Under the pieces are notes generated by a model. The model was not told the DNA's origin. It saw only the letters and a list, made by a program, of their open reading frames with translations, and did not search any database. The position numbers were made by a program, and so were the translations under genes. DNA of 64,000 bases from the NCBI GenBank assembly GCA_003116975.1, contig BGKB01000113.1, positions 62,001-126,000 on the forward strand, in the 5' to 3' direction. The DNA is from Aurantiochytrium sp. KH105 (Eukaryota; Sar; Bigyra; Thraustochytrida; Thraustochytriidae). Below, piece by piece: positions 30,101 through 38,590 of this stretch (position 1 is its first letter; every line of letters begins with the position of its first letter).

Positions 30101-33100
30101 AGACTGGCGCGCTTCGTGCTGTGCGCCCCACTCCGCAAAGAAGATAGGGACGGCTGCTTAACGACGCCAATGCCTGGACCTCCGGCTGGCGACTGGGACC
30201 CGTTTGACTTGATCCGTTCGGATAGAATTCTGCTGTTAAGCGAACGGTTGCTCTGGTTAACGCCGCCCGGGCTACCAGGGTCAACGGCGACACTGCTGGC
30301 ACGGTGACCACTTCGCCAATTGCCCCGAAAGGATACCATCTGAACAGTTCCTTGCTCGATAAAGTACATTTCAGTACCAACGTCACCCTCGTAGATGATA
30401 AAGTCATGCGGCGAATACACTTCGGACTTGAGTTTTGCGGCAATTCCTTTGGAAAGGGCGGTGTCGCAAAATTCAAAAAAGGGCGTGTGAATTACGAACT
30501 TCAACTTGAGGTAGTTGGAGACCTCGGCTCGCAAGGTGGCGGGCATTTGGTCGACCAAGTTTGCCTGGACAGCATCTTTTTCGGTCTCCCATAGATACTC
30601 GAGATAATTGCGAGTGCGCTGCTGCAGGGACTGAGGGACCTGGTACATGTAGAGGAAACGTTCGAATGTGTCCATCTTCTCACGATATTTGGCGGCGCTG
30701 CCCTCTAGGTTGGCCACCAGGTTGGCAATACTGCCAATGATTGCAGCATTGATAGTCACTCCAATAATGATCATGATGGTCACGTACAAGGTGCCAGGGA
30801 TATCGACTGGAATCGTGTCCCCAATAACAACGACAACGAGCGTGGGGAGGGCCCAGTTCATCGCACGAAGGTACCGATGGTCTAGCGATCCACCGTCGAG
30901 AGGCAGCAAGCCCATTTCCATTTGATTTTGGATCCAGGTCTGGTTCCAGCGACAGTGGGCCTCGAATGTGGCACCGCAGGTCAGGTCAGAATTGGTCAGC
31001 GGCCAGTTGTCCTTCATTGTAAAGAAGGTCTCCTCAGGACAGCTATCCGCTGAGTATTTGATGATGTCATCGTTGCCAAGTTCGGCTGCTAGGCGATCCA
31101 CACATTCCGCAATGGCGTCATCATCGGACTGCTCGTAGTATGCAATGGCGTAAAAGAAACAGCCAGTCCAGTGCGAGATGGCAATCACTGCGACGACGAG
31201 TAGAAAGAGCCGATACATGGCTCCGTAGTCACGAAAGCGAGACATGCTGAAAAGTGTGTCGAGGTTTGCCTTCAATTTCGGAACACGCAGCACGAGCAAG
31301 AGCTTGGGGATTCGACAGCATGCCATTGCGAGCGCGAGATTCCGCGAAAAGTCTTCCGACTCAGGATTGATGAAAAGTGAAATCAGAGCCAATACATCAA
31401 ATGGAAGTGTTGTGAGCACGTCTCGTCGCAGAACCCCGCCCCGAAAGTAGTTGGAACGAATATCATCCCTGTCAGTGAAAACCTGGCCGCCGTCGAGGAA
31501 GCCAAAGTACTTGTACCGGCAATAGACATCAATGGCGAGGAAAACATCGAGCGTGTAATCGACCGCGAAAAGGGTGAGGCCAGCATTCAGCGCGAGACGA
31601 ACAGGGACGGTCGCAAAGTTGTACAGGATAGCCAGGAGAATGGCCACGTCCCATGCGCGGCGCAATCCGGACTCTGGATGTCTCCACGATGTCTCTGGCA
31701 CAGTCTTGCGCTCCTCGTACTCGTAACTTGTAATGACGGCCAGTTTGGAGTAGCGATCCATGTTCTCAATAATTGCGGCGTTCTTGAGCCGCTTTTCTTG
31801 CAGCGTTGCGCGCAGACGCATGAGCACAAGTTCTCGCTGCTGGGGAAATTCACGCGTGACGCGGTCAAAGTCCTCCTTGTTAAGCACGAAACAGTCACAG
31901 TAGCCAATTGCGATGACATTGGCGGTGCGCTTCTCGAGGCCGAGAAGAGATCCTTCTCCAAAGTAGTCGCCCGGGGTGAGTACTGCGTAGGTCAGCTTGC
32001 CATTTGCCGAAGTGACGCGCGTGGCCCCCTTTTCAAGCAGAAACATGTCCTGACCGAGCTCTCCAGCCGTGATGATGAAGTCCCCGGGGAGAAAGACGGA
32101 AGGTTGAAGCACACTGAGCAAGTGGCGGAGAAGCTCCTGGTCGATGTCCTGCAGAAAGGTGATGTTCCGCATGATGGAGCCGTTGATATACTCTTGGACC
32201 TCCATCCGCAAGGAGTTGGGCAAGTCGTGAAGAATAGAGTCTTCGTCGACGCCACGCTGGCGTGACCAAAGGTAGTCGTAGTAGCGCATGATTCTGACCC
32301 GCAGGGGGCGCGGGAACTTTTTCACGGCCATGTACTGCGTGAGCACGGCGAGCTTGTTCTGGAACTCCGTACGCGCCGTGTCGAGACTCGAAATCAGAGC
32401 GGCCATGGCACCTACTACAGCAGGATATCCGAGGCCTCCGATGAAGGTAATGAAGGCCACGTATGCAGTCTCACGCGTGTTATAGGGTACCAAGTCGCCG
32501 TACCCCACGGTGGTCATGTCTACGAGGACGAAGTAAATAGCGCGCAGGTAGGTAACGCCCGGCTGCGTGTGGTCAATATTTGCCCAGTTTGCATGATCTT
32601 TGCAAACCCAGTCATCATCAGTTTGTGCGCAGTTGGCACGGTCAAGATATGCATGTCTCTCGTCCTTTCTGAGACCTCCATGGTGCCAAGATATGAGAGA
32701 CATGACCATCCATCCGCAGCCCACCACGTGCACACACCAGATGACCCAGAAGAAAATTTTGACAATGCGATGTAGGCCGTTGGAGAGCGTAATACGCCGC
32801 GCGGCCATGTAGGTTTGCGCGGTGTCATAATGGCTCATCAGGTACTCGATGCGCAAAATCTTGTTGAGCCGCAAGATGGGAAGCCATGTCACTTCGTAGA
32901 CGGCAATTAGGTCAAGCGGCATGATTACAATGAGATCGGTAATCCATGGTTCGATGCGCTTGTACCTCTGGAAGATGCGCTCGCCGTCGCGAACGACAAC
33001 GCCCTCTTGCACAAAGCCAAAGAAGCGGGCGCGAAAGATAACGTCGATGATAAAGAAACAGTCGAGGAACCAGTCGACAACAAAGTGCCCCGGTCGCACG

Positions 33101-34860
33101 TCACCAGCGAAAAGATACGTCTGCGTTGCCAGGCGGTACGGCCCGATCATGGACATGTATGCGACACCAAAGAAGTTGAGAGCATTCCAGATCTCGCGGA
33201 AGCGGGATCTTGGCTCGAGAATGTCGCGCCAGGATTTCGACTTTGCGGTATTTGTGTCGAGACCAAAAAACTTCTTCACCTTGGCGCTACGTTTGGCGGC
33301 CTTTTCTGCTGCCATTCGGATCTCTTCGAATTCTTCCTCCTCGAGCGACTCGGCCATGATGTCCTCGAAAAGCTCTTTCTTCAAGAAAAAGAATTCGCAG
33401 TAGCTCTTGGCGCGGATGGAGTTCTCAAAATTTCCCGGAATGAAAAGTGACATTTCTCCCATAAAGCTGCCTAGCTTGCCGCTCAACTGCGCGAGCACTG
33501 CGCCCCCGGGTGAGATAATTTCGGCCTCGCCGCGGCGTAGCCAGTAGCATCCGGGCATGTTCTGACCTGCTCGCGCCACGTAGTCTCCTGGTGACACGAT
33601 GACCTGTTCAAGTGCCACGCAAATGGAGTTGATGACGGGATTTCGTAACTTGCGCAAAAAGTGAACTTGTGTGACCAGGTCCTTGGACCGCAATCCAGCG
33701 ACCTGGAGCTGCAGCGTAATGGGAAGGTCGCGCAGGAACTTTGCTTCGTTGACACCTTTAAGACTCGTCCACATGTACGTGTAGTAGGCACGAATACGGT
33801 CACGCAGGTCTGTCGACAGGTGCCGATATGCCATGTACTTGTTCATGTTGTCCATTTTGGTATGGAATTCATCCTCGTCGGCATCAAGGTTGGCGACCAT
33901 GTTTGTCAAGTTGCCAATCACCAAGCAAGTAAGCGTCATGCCTGTATACATGGTAATGAGCGTGAACGAAGTTTCCACCCCTGAGTTCGAGGCGGGGACA
34001 ACGTCGCCAAGACCTACAGTGACCATGGTGATGATTGCCCAGTAGATGCTTCGAACATAAGCATGGATTGTGGGTTCATCGAGATCAACGCTTGATGTTG
34101 TGGCGTTGTAGTGCAAGAGCCCGTCGGCTTGAGCCCAGCTCTGATGAGGTTCCTGGCGCACCGCTGAGAACGCCACTGCAAAAAAACCGCATGCAAACCA
34201 GTGCGCGAAGAAGAAAAAGACTGCCCACAGCAGGATCATGCGACGCATGCCTGCATTGACAATGAGACGTCTTCTCTCGAGCATGAGAAAGATGACGTTC
34301 GACTGTTCCTCGACATGCAAAAGGCGCAGAAACTTGATTAGACGAAGCGCAAGAGCAATGTCCTTGTTGGCATCAGGATTCGCGGCGTACACAATGTAGT
34401 CGAGAGGCATCGCACAGATGATGCTCGTGACCAGAAAGATCAAGTTTGAGACCTTTTTCCGATACTGTTCGTGACTGGTCATGCGCTCTTCGCGCTGTCG
34501 CTCGTGCGTGGAGCTTAGGACAAGCTCAGCTTCGGGCATGACGATGGAGCTTAGTCTTGGGTCGAATTTCGAGCGAAAAATAAATCGCTGCATCAATAGG
34601 TCAAGGATCAGAAGCAAATCTGCTGCGATGTCACCAACCAGAAAGAGATAGAGAAGGAAGTCGTACTCGGCTTGCTTTTCTGCACTCGCATTGCGAAAGG
34701 CTTCATCGTCTTGCGAGACGCTCCCGTACCCCGGAAAAAATGATAGTCGAAAGGGCACCATAAAACAGTTCCATGAGAGAGCGAGAATTTGTAGACCTTC
34801 CCACGTTGGCCTTGAGGGCGCATAGCGATGCAGCAGCGCAAGCAGTTTGCGTTTCGCCAT
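27169..34860 (-). CDS. Four-domain cyclic-nucleotide-gated-type cation channel, 2563 aa
   Basis: One uninterrupted frame encodes four consecutive units, each with six membrane helices, a pore loop and a C-terminal cyclic-nucleotide-binding-like (CNBD) fold. Pore filters read GLGD (283-286), GYGD (786-789), VIGD (1345-1348) and GYGD (2074-2077). CNBDs lie at about 415-500, 915-1010, 1480-1690 and 2214-2330. Unit 2 has the canonical phosphate-cassette signature FGEGSLL...RTA (from 967). Unit 3 carries a Ser/Gly-rich insertion of about 80 residues inside its CNBD. Units 1 and 4 are diverged in the cassette. A Ser/Pro-rich linker (about 1700-1835) separates units 3 and 4, and the last 230 residues are a polar tail. 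One chain could therefore form a complete pseudo-tetrameric pore, as in the sea urchin sperm tetraKCNG channel. Probable location: plasma or ciliary membrane. K+ selectivity and ligand response are inferred, not shown. Confidence 0.92.
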   Translation of the reverse strand: MAKRKLLALLHRYAPSRPTWEGLQILALSWNCFMVPFRLSFFPGYGSVSQDDEAFRNASAEKQAEYDFLLYLFLVGDIAADLLLILDLLMQRFIFRSKFDPRLSSIVMPEAELVLSSTHERQREERMTSHEQYRKKVSNLIFLVTSIICAMPLDYIVYAANPDANKDIALALRLIKFLRLLHVEEQSNVIFLMLERRRLIVNAGMRRMILLWAVFFFFAHWFACGFFAVAFSAVRQEPHQSWAQADGLLHYNATTSSVDLDEPTIHAYVRSIYWAIITMVTVGLGDVVPASNSGVETSFTLITMYTGMTLTCLVIGNLTNMVANLDADEDEFHTKMDNMNKYMAYRHLSTDLRDRIRAYYTYMWTSLKGVNEAKFLRDLPITLQLQVAGLRSKDLVTQVHFLRKLRNPVINSICVALEQVIVSPGDYVARAGQNMPGCYWLRRGEAEIISPGGAVLAQLSGKLGSFMGEMSLFIPGNFENSIRAKSYCEFFFLKKELFEDIMAESLEEEEFEEIRMAAEKAAKRSAKVKKFFGLDTNTAKSKSWRDILEPRSRFREIWNALNFFGVAYMSMIGPYRLATQTYLFAGDVRPGHFVVDWFLDCFFIIDVIFRARFFGFVQEGVVVRDGERIFQRYKRIEPWITDLIVIMPLDLIAVYEVTWLPILRLNKILRIEYLMSHYDTAQTYMAARRITLSNGLHRIVKIFFWVIWCVHVVGCGWMVMSLISWHHGGLRKDERHAYLDRANCAQTDDDWVCKDHANWANIDHTQPGVTYLRAIYFVLVDMTTVGYGDLVPYNTRETAYVAFITFIGGLGYPAVVGAMAALISSLDTARTEFQNKLAVLTQYMAVKKFPRPLRVRIMRYYDYLWSRQRGVDEDSILHDLPNSLRMEVQEYINGSIMRNITFLQDIDQELLRHLLSVLQPSVFLPGDFIITAGELGQDMFLLEKGATRVTSANGKLTYAVLTPGDYFGEGSLLGLEKRTANVIAIGYCDCFVLNKEDFDRVTREFPQQRELVLMRLRATLQEKRLKNAAIIENMDRYSKLAVITSYEYEERKTVPETSWRHPESGLRRAWDVAILLAILYNFATVPVRLALNAGLTLFAVDYTLDVFLAIDVYCRYKYFGFLDGGQVFTDRDDIRSNYFRGGVLRRDVLTTLPFDVLALISLFINPESEDFSRNLALAMACCRIPKLLLVLRVPKLKANLDTLFSMSRFRDYGAMYRLFLLVVAVIAISHWTGCFFYAIAYYEQSDDDAIAECVDRLAAELGNDDIIKYSADSCPEETFFTMKDNWPLTNSDLTCGATFEAHCRWNQTWIQNQMEMGLLPLDGGSLDHRYLRAMNWALPTLVVVVIGDTIPVDIPGTLYVTIMIIIGVTINAAIIGSIANLVANLEGSAAKYREKMDTFERFLYMYQVPQSLQQRTRNYLEYLWETEKDAVQANLVDQMPATLRAEVSNYLKLKFVIHTPFFEFCDTALSKGIAAKLKSEVYSPHDFIIYEGDVGTEMYFIEQGTVQMVSFRGNWRSGHRASSVAVDPGSPGGVNQSNRSLNSRILSERIKSNGSQSPAGGPGIGVVKQPSLSSLRSGAHSTKRASLIAIEGQIGEEEIIVLASLDAGAYFGETAVFFNERRSCSARALDFTELFALHREDLDEVLLRYPHQADRMFSVVSELRENNQLRNDNLRTNMEAIIAGSKMLDFMSEKRPSFSAGSILDYGRRMLTKRASFLKTGPLGIATGSRVYAAGAGSAPTTPKSPQSPKSPPMSPSNRTNGFGSTLYKSLMYSSLRSAGPTPAVANKKYGIDGKPVPKLSHHLVSDSRMRKKRQKAAAKKARIYRPNETFCRVWNMASLFFTMYFAFSIPFRFAFFADGRPPLMDHKMTWGVIIWFGFEYCIDIFFMVDIFMRYKRFAINRYGKVITNETLIAEHYWNTWLFYDLAASFPADIFAWAAFLSGNNDSHITLLSAVRFLHLLRLLRVHGYSKLLDKYIHELFPRINSSVISVIFLFTGMLLLNHWAACTWFILHRYVESDLHKTWAIADGLAQFITESDDPEAAGSHNIFNEDLNPSFVYLRALYFTVTTMSSVGYGDIRPYTLVETIHELVVVVLGACTFAALIGSVAVVFLHWDSRGEISFKNRLRKLLDFMAFRELPGGLQREIIDHFTNHWERFEGVDMHDVIVGLPLPLQLELAMCIHHDIMDKVRGLRKCHIHVQRHIARKLRMQICSKGEYVFREGEIGHDIYFIRSGELEVTSTEKALSQSQRNLSTMPSHMSVRKKGSYMLRAGHHFGGECLYSLSGERTMTVQCTEACELAFIPKDEFERIMVEFPEHRSIGIFAELVHPERRTMKQSKELHRQVAEIAGSVQTPLGRFSARHIANILGNPNTKMLREHPRLTSIQHTLIQSQLQDDTILHNPKSRKSFATVAKPLGTNILKEVDKDGSSGATSLRSFSEKSVSSQKSGSKKGPDWVEPREGRRRTIEERDQQFLATRQLSKTSEQLAKYLKDNNVTERRATVFRGTRKGNMVATIQRGSFTYEDAQDFLAYTRQTGDSLFALDALPVLSPQHLERRQTEFLLK

Positions 34861-36766
34861 ATTTTAGTGTTTGTGAAAGCGAAAATGCAAATGTGTATTT
34901 AGTTGCAATGCGCAGGCCTGGCAAGGCCACTTTGTGGAGCGGCGGCTGCCGCTTCGACTGCTCCAAGGCCAGGGCCGACGAGCAAAGTAAGGCCGGTTGT
35001 GCACGCTGCCTTTTCTGTACTCAACGTTTTTACGCAGCAGCACGAACTCTAGCACGAACTCTCGCACCAGCACCAGCACCAGCACCAGCGCCAGCGCAGG
35101 ACGAGCAGTCGGCTGGTCAGTTGGTTGGCTGGTCGGTCGCAGAGTGAGCGACAAGCTTGCGCACAAAGCTTTGCGCACAAAGTTTGCGGGCAACAGGTGG
35201 GCGGGGTCGGCCCCGCGTTCTCCCTTGAGAGGCGAGCACAACTCGTCTTTTGCTGCAGCCTCGAGCTCCGCTACCTCGGGCCAGCGTGCCGCCACGCCCC
35301 GCCTCAAGGGCGCCGCGCTCTTGTTTATTGACTTGCCTGCTCGCTCGCGCTCTTCGTAGTTGCGAAGTCCTCGTGGCAGCTCCAGCAACCGCCGCCAAAG
35401 TACCGTTGAGAGGAGCACAGACTCTGGCTGTGGCCCGGCGCGCACATATACACACACCTTGCTTGTGGTGGCGGTGGTGACCGGTGACGTGACATTGCGT
35501 GGCTCGGCATGCACGGCTCGGCATATCGCACGGCACGGCACCGCGCCCACGTAGTACGTACGTAGGTATGCGTATACGTACAGCACGGTATCGGCACGGC
35601 ATCGTGGCAAAAATGGGGGCCAAGCTCAGCACCTCCTTCGCTCGCACGTTGTGCGGACGGGGCTCCGTGGGAACGGCGCTTACTATGCTGGGGCCATCGA
35701 CATGCCTTGGCACTTCCGAAACGGGGAGTAGTTGGGCGCGGCGGCCAAGAACGCTGGACTTCTGAAATGAAAGACGTTTCTACTGGGCATACTACCAGTC
35801 ATGACAAGCTACTTCCAAAGCAGAGCTGGGCCTGGTTAGGCAGGCTCGCCTGGCAGTAGTATAAGTAACCTGTAGCTATACCATCGCAACCAAGTCAAGG
35901 AAAGGGGAAAAGGAGGAAGGAAAGGACCCGTCGCTAGGCTTTCGACTTGTAAGGAAGGAACAGCCACAGTCAAGACCTGATCATGGCTGACTGAATGGCT
36001 GATGACTGATCGACTGATTTCAAGGCATATAAACATCTAGCCCGGAGTCGCAGCCCCGTTATTGAAACATTTCGAAAGTAGCCAGCCGCCGGTGTTGTGC
36101 CTCTAGACAAATTAATTTGGAGATGAGTAGTATGGCCAGAGGCCTTCGATTGTCGAAGCATTTGCCCCAAAAATCCTGGCCGAAGGTGCTCCTGAGCAAG
36201 AAGTGCCGATAAATGCGCCGATATCCGTCTGTCTGTCTGCCTGCCTGCCCCCATGCCTTGCCTACCTTTTCAATTCCGCACACGAGCCACGAGAGTGGCT
36301 GTGGCTGCTCAACAAGAGGCACAGCTGCAGCTGCAGGTCGCCGTAACGGCCTCTTGTAATGTAGATATTTTTGTTGACTCTTGGCAACAAGACTTTAACG
36401 TAGACTTCAGCGTAGACACACGCTACGCCGGATCCTCGTACGCTCAAAGCGCCAAGCCCAAGTCAGGTCGAGCGCGGAGGCAGCGCGACGCGCGACGTAC
36501 GTCGGCACGGGACCCCGGGGCCGGCCGGTCTAACGGCACTTGATAAAGGCACGACTGCGACTGCCCTGGTCGCGCATAGGCGAACGAGCGGGCCAGCGAG
36601 TGAATCGACCCGAGGCGCACGACGCTGCGAATACAACTTCACTTGCTGACCAACTTTCGCGCGCACGACGCAGCACGACGCGACGCGACGAAGATTCCAC
36701 GCGGCGCGTGCAGGCAGACCGGTTTAGCACGTAGCAGAGCACGCATTGTCGCAGGATAACAAGAAG
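34861..36766. other. Divergent upstream region of the channel and TSG101 genes
   Basis: 1.9 kb without a supported gene. It contains a tandem pair TTGCGCACAAAG (35157-35168, 35171-35182), (CCAGCA)n near 35066-35098, GCACG-rich repeats near 35505-35610, GGAAA-rich DNA near 35900-35930, and (GTCT/GCCT)n near 36230-36250. Several frames of 60-250 residues are open but translate into Arg/Ala/Cys-rich low-complexity sequence. Confidence 0.55.
35157..35182. promoter_or_regulatory. Direct repeat TTGCGCACAAAG x2
   Basis: Two identical 12-mers with start points 14 bp apart, about 300 bp upstream of the channel ATG at 34860. The core TGCGCA is self-complementary. Possible regulator-binding sites; function is inferred. 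Confidence 0.35.
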
Positions 36767-38209
36767 ATGTATCCGCAAATGCAGCAGATGAGGCGGCAGC
36801 AGCAGCAGCAGCAGTCGTCGCCACTCGCGCATCAGGTGGGCGGCAGTTCCGTGGAAAAGGCCGTGAGGTCGTGCGATGCGTACAAGCCGGAGTACGTTCA
36901 ACGTATCGTCAGGGATATCAACGATATTCAGGGCGCAGCCTCTCTCGAGGCGAAGGCTGCGGAGCACTTTAGCGACTTTGGCGAGCGGAACCTTCTTGTG
37001 GAACTCGAAGGTACCGTGCCAATCAACTATCAAAGCAACCGGTATAACATCCCCATGCGGATATGGATCTCAAAGTCCTATCCGGAATCGGCCCCGCTTG
37101 TTTACGTGACGCCGAAGCCCGGAATGCACATTGTGGACGGCCACAAGCACGTGAACCGCGACGACGGGCTTGTGTCGCATCACTACCTCCAGGAATGGCA
37201 GGCTTCGAGATCGAACCTCTCGGGTCTTTTGAATGCGTGCAAGACTATGTTCAGCATTGCACCTCCTGTGATCTCTTCTGGCGGCGCGAGCCAAGTGCAT
37301 TCTACCTCGGCAAGCATGTATCCTGCGCACGCACGCCCTCCGGCGACATCGCGATCAATGCCTCCACCTCCACCGGCTTATTCGTCATACGCGGGACCAG
37401 GATATCCGCGCCCTGCCGCTGCTGCTTCTTCGCACGGTTGGCCTGACCAGGCCCCACCGACGCCGCCTTATCCTCGCACCTCCACGCCGCCGCCTCCACC
37501 TTACCCAGCGAGCGGCGGATCGTCTCGTCCACGGACGCCGACTATGCCCTCGTCTCAGTCTTCGAGGGCAGCCGCCTTGCACGCCACAAGCGAGCAGGAA
37601 CACACGCGACTCGACGCGCAACGCCAGTCGGAGCAAAACAGAACTCGGCAGGCCCTTGAGATCAAGCTTCAGGAAAAGTTCAAAAAGTTTCGTGAGCAAA
37701 TGAAGACGGAGCTGAGCGACGAGATGAAAATCCAAACCAAGCTGGAAGAAGGTCAGCGTGTGCTCGAGGAGGGCTTGGGCAAGCTCGGGAAACAAAAGGA
37801 TGACCTCGAAGCCACGATTCATGAACTGGACCTCAAAGAGACGCAGCTCAAGACATGGCTTGAACAGTACGGGAACGCAGATGAAGAAGGCAATCCGAAC
37901 AGTTGCGCTATTGCACAAATTAACCTCGACGAGGCCATCGTGCCTGCTGACGGTCTTTCGAGGCAGCTCTTTGATTGCGTCGCAGAGACGAGCGCGATCG
38001 ACGACACATTATATCACTTGGACCGTGCGCTCTCGAATGACATCATTAAACTCCCAGACTTTCTCAAGGAGGTTCGCAAGCTTGCACGCAAACAATTCAT
38101 GGCCAAGGCTCTTGCTCTCAAGATTCAAGAGCACCAGCAGAAAATGCACATGCAGACGCGCCAGGTTCCCTCATTGAACTCTCGTCCGCCGCCGTACCGG
38201 CCATCCTGA
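36767..38209 (+). CDS. TSG101: ESCRT-I subunit TSG101/VPS23, 480 aa
   Basis: Component of ESCRT-I, which binds ubiquitinated cargo on endosomes for sorting into multivesicular bodies. A Gln-rich leader (about 1-20, CAG repeat) is followed by a UEV domain (about 25-165), recognisable from the core IPMRIWISKSYPESAPLVYV and HLNRDG-like KHVNRDDGLV, without the catalytic Cys of active E2 enzymes. Then come a Pro/Ser-rich linker (about 170-275), a coiled-coil stalk (about 285-370), and a C-terminal steadiness box (about 405-460; LDRALSNDIIKLPDFLKEVR). It is longer than the roughly 390-residue animal protein because of the linker. The frame is open seven codons further upstream, but the first ATG is at 36767. 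It is convergent with the MIOS gene. Confidence 0.92.
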   Translation: MYPQMQQMRRQQQQQQSSPLAHQVGGSSVEKAVRSCDAYKPEYVQRIVRDINDIQGAASLEAKAAEHFSDFGERNLLVELEGTVPINYQSNRYNIPMRIWISKSYPESAPLVYVTPKPGMHIVDGHKHVNRDDGLVSHHYLQEWQASRSNLSGLLNACKTMFSIAPPVISSGGASQVHSTSASMYPAHARPPATSRSMPPPPPAYSSYAGPGYPRPAAAASSHGWPDQAPPTPPYPRTSTPPPPPYPASGGSSRPRTPTMPSSQSSRAAALHATSEQEHTRLDAQRQSEQNRTRQALEIKLQEKFKKFREQMKTELSDEMKIQTKLEEGQRVLEEGLGKLGKQKDDLEATIHELDLKETQLKTWLEQYGNADEEGNPNSCAIAQINLDEAIVPADGLSRQLFDCVAETSAIDDTLYHLDRALSNDIIKLPDFLKEVRKLARKQFMAKALALKIQEHQQKMHMQTRQVPSLNSRPPPYRPS

Positions 38210-38590
38210 GGCCTTGTCACGGTCTTTCTTACTTCCTTCTTCCTCCCTTTCCTTCTTTACGTTGGGGAGAATCGGGGCGGAGCTGGTCCTCTTGCGCAAA
38301 GCTGGCAATGGCAGATGAAGTGTTCAAAGGTTTTGCACCCCCTTCTGACAAAGAGAATTGTGAACAAGGCGCGCGGGGGGGGGGGGGGGGGGGCAGCCAC
38401 GGAGTGAGTAGGCGGCATGCTCTCTGCTGAGATCCTATACGCTTGTAAATTGAGATAAGATTTTGTGGGGACTGACTAGGCTAAAAAGTAAAGAAAAGGA
38501 ATGAAAAGACAAGACGACCAAAACGTTTTCATAGACCTGCTGCTCAAGACTCATTTCGCCTCCTCTCTCTCTTTCTCTTTAGTGTTTCTC
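38210..38590. other. Convergent intergenic region with G19 tract
   Basis: 3' regions of the TSG101 and MIOS genes. It holds a 19-G homopolymer (38375-38393) and a pyrimidine-rich patch just after the MIOS stop. No gene seen. Confidence 0.6.
38375..38393. repeat. G19 homopolymer tract
   Basis: Nineteen consecutive G between two convergent genes, the same length as the tract at 21058-21076. Confidence 0.9.

Noticed and set aside
34864-35610. 248-residue minus-strand frame upstream of the channel gene
   Set aside because: Low-complexity Arg/Ala/Val composition built from simple repeats. It is more likely promoter DNA.
36746-36766. Longer TSG101 start seven codons upstream
   Set aside because: The codon at 36746 is TTG. 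The first ATG is at 36767 and no family signature lies before it.
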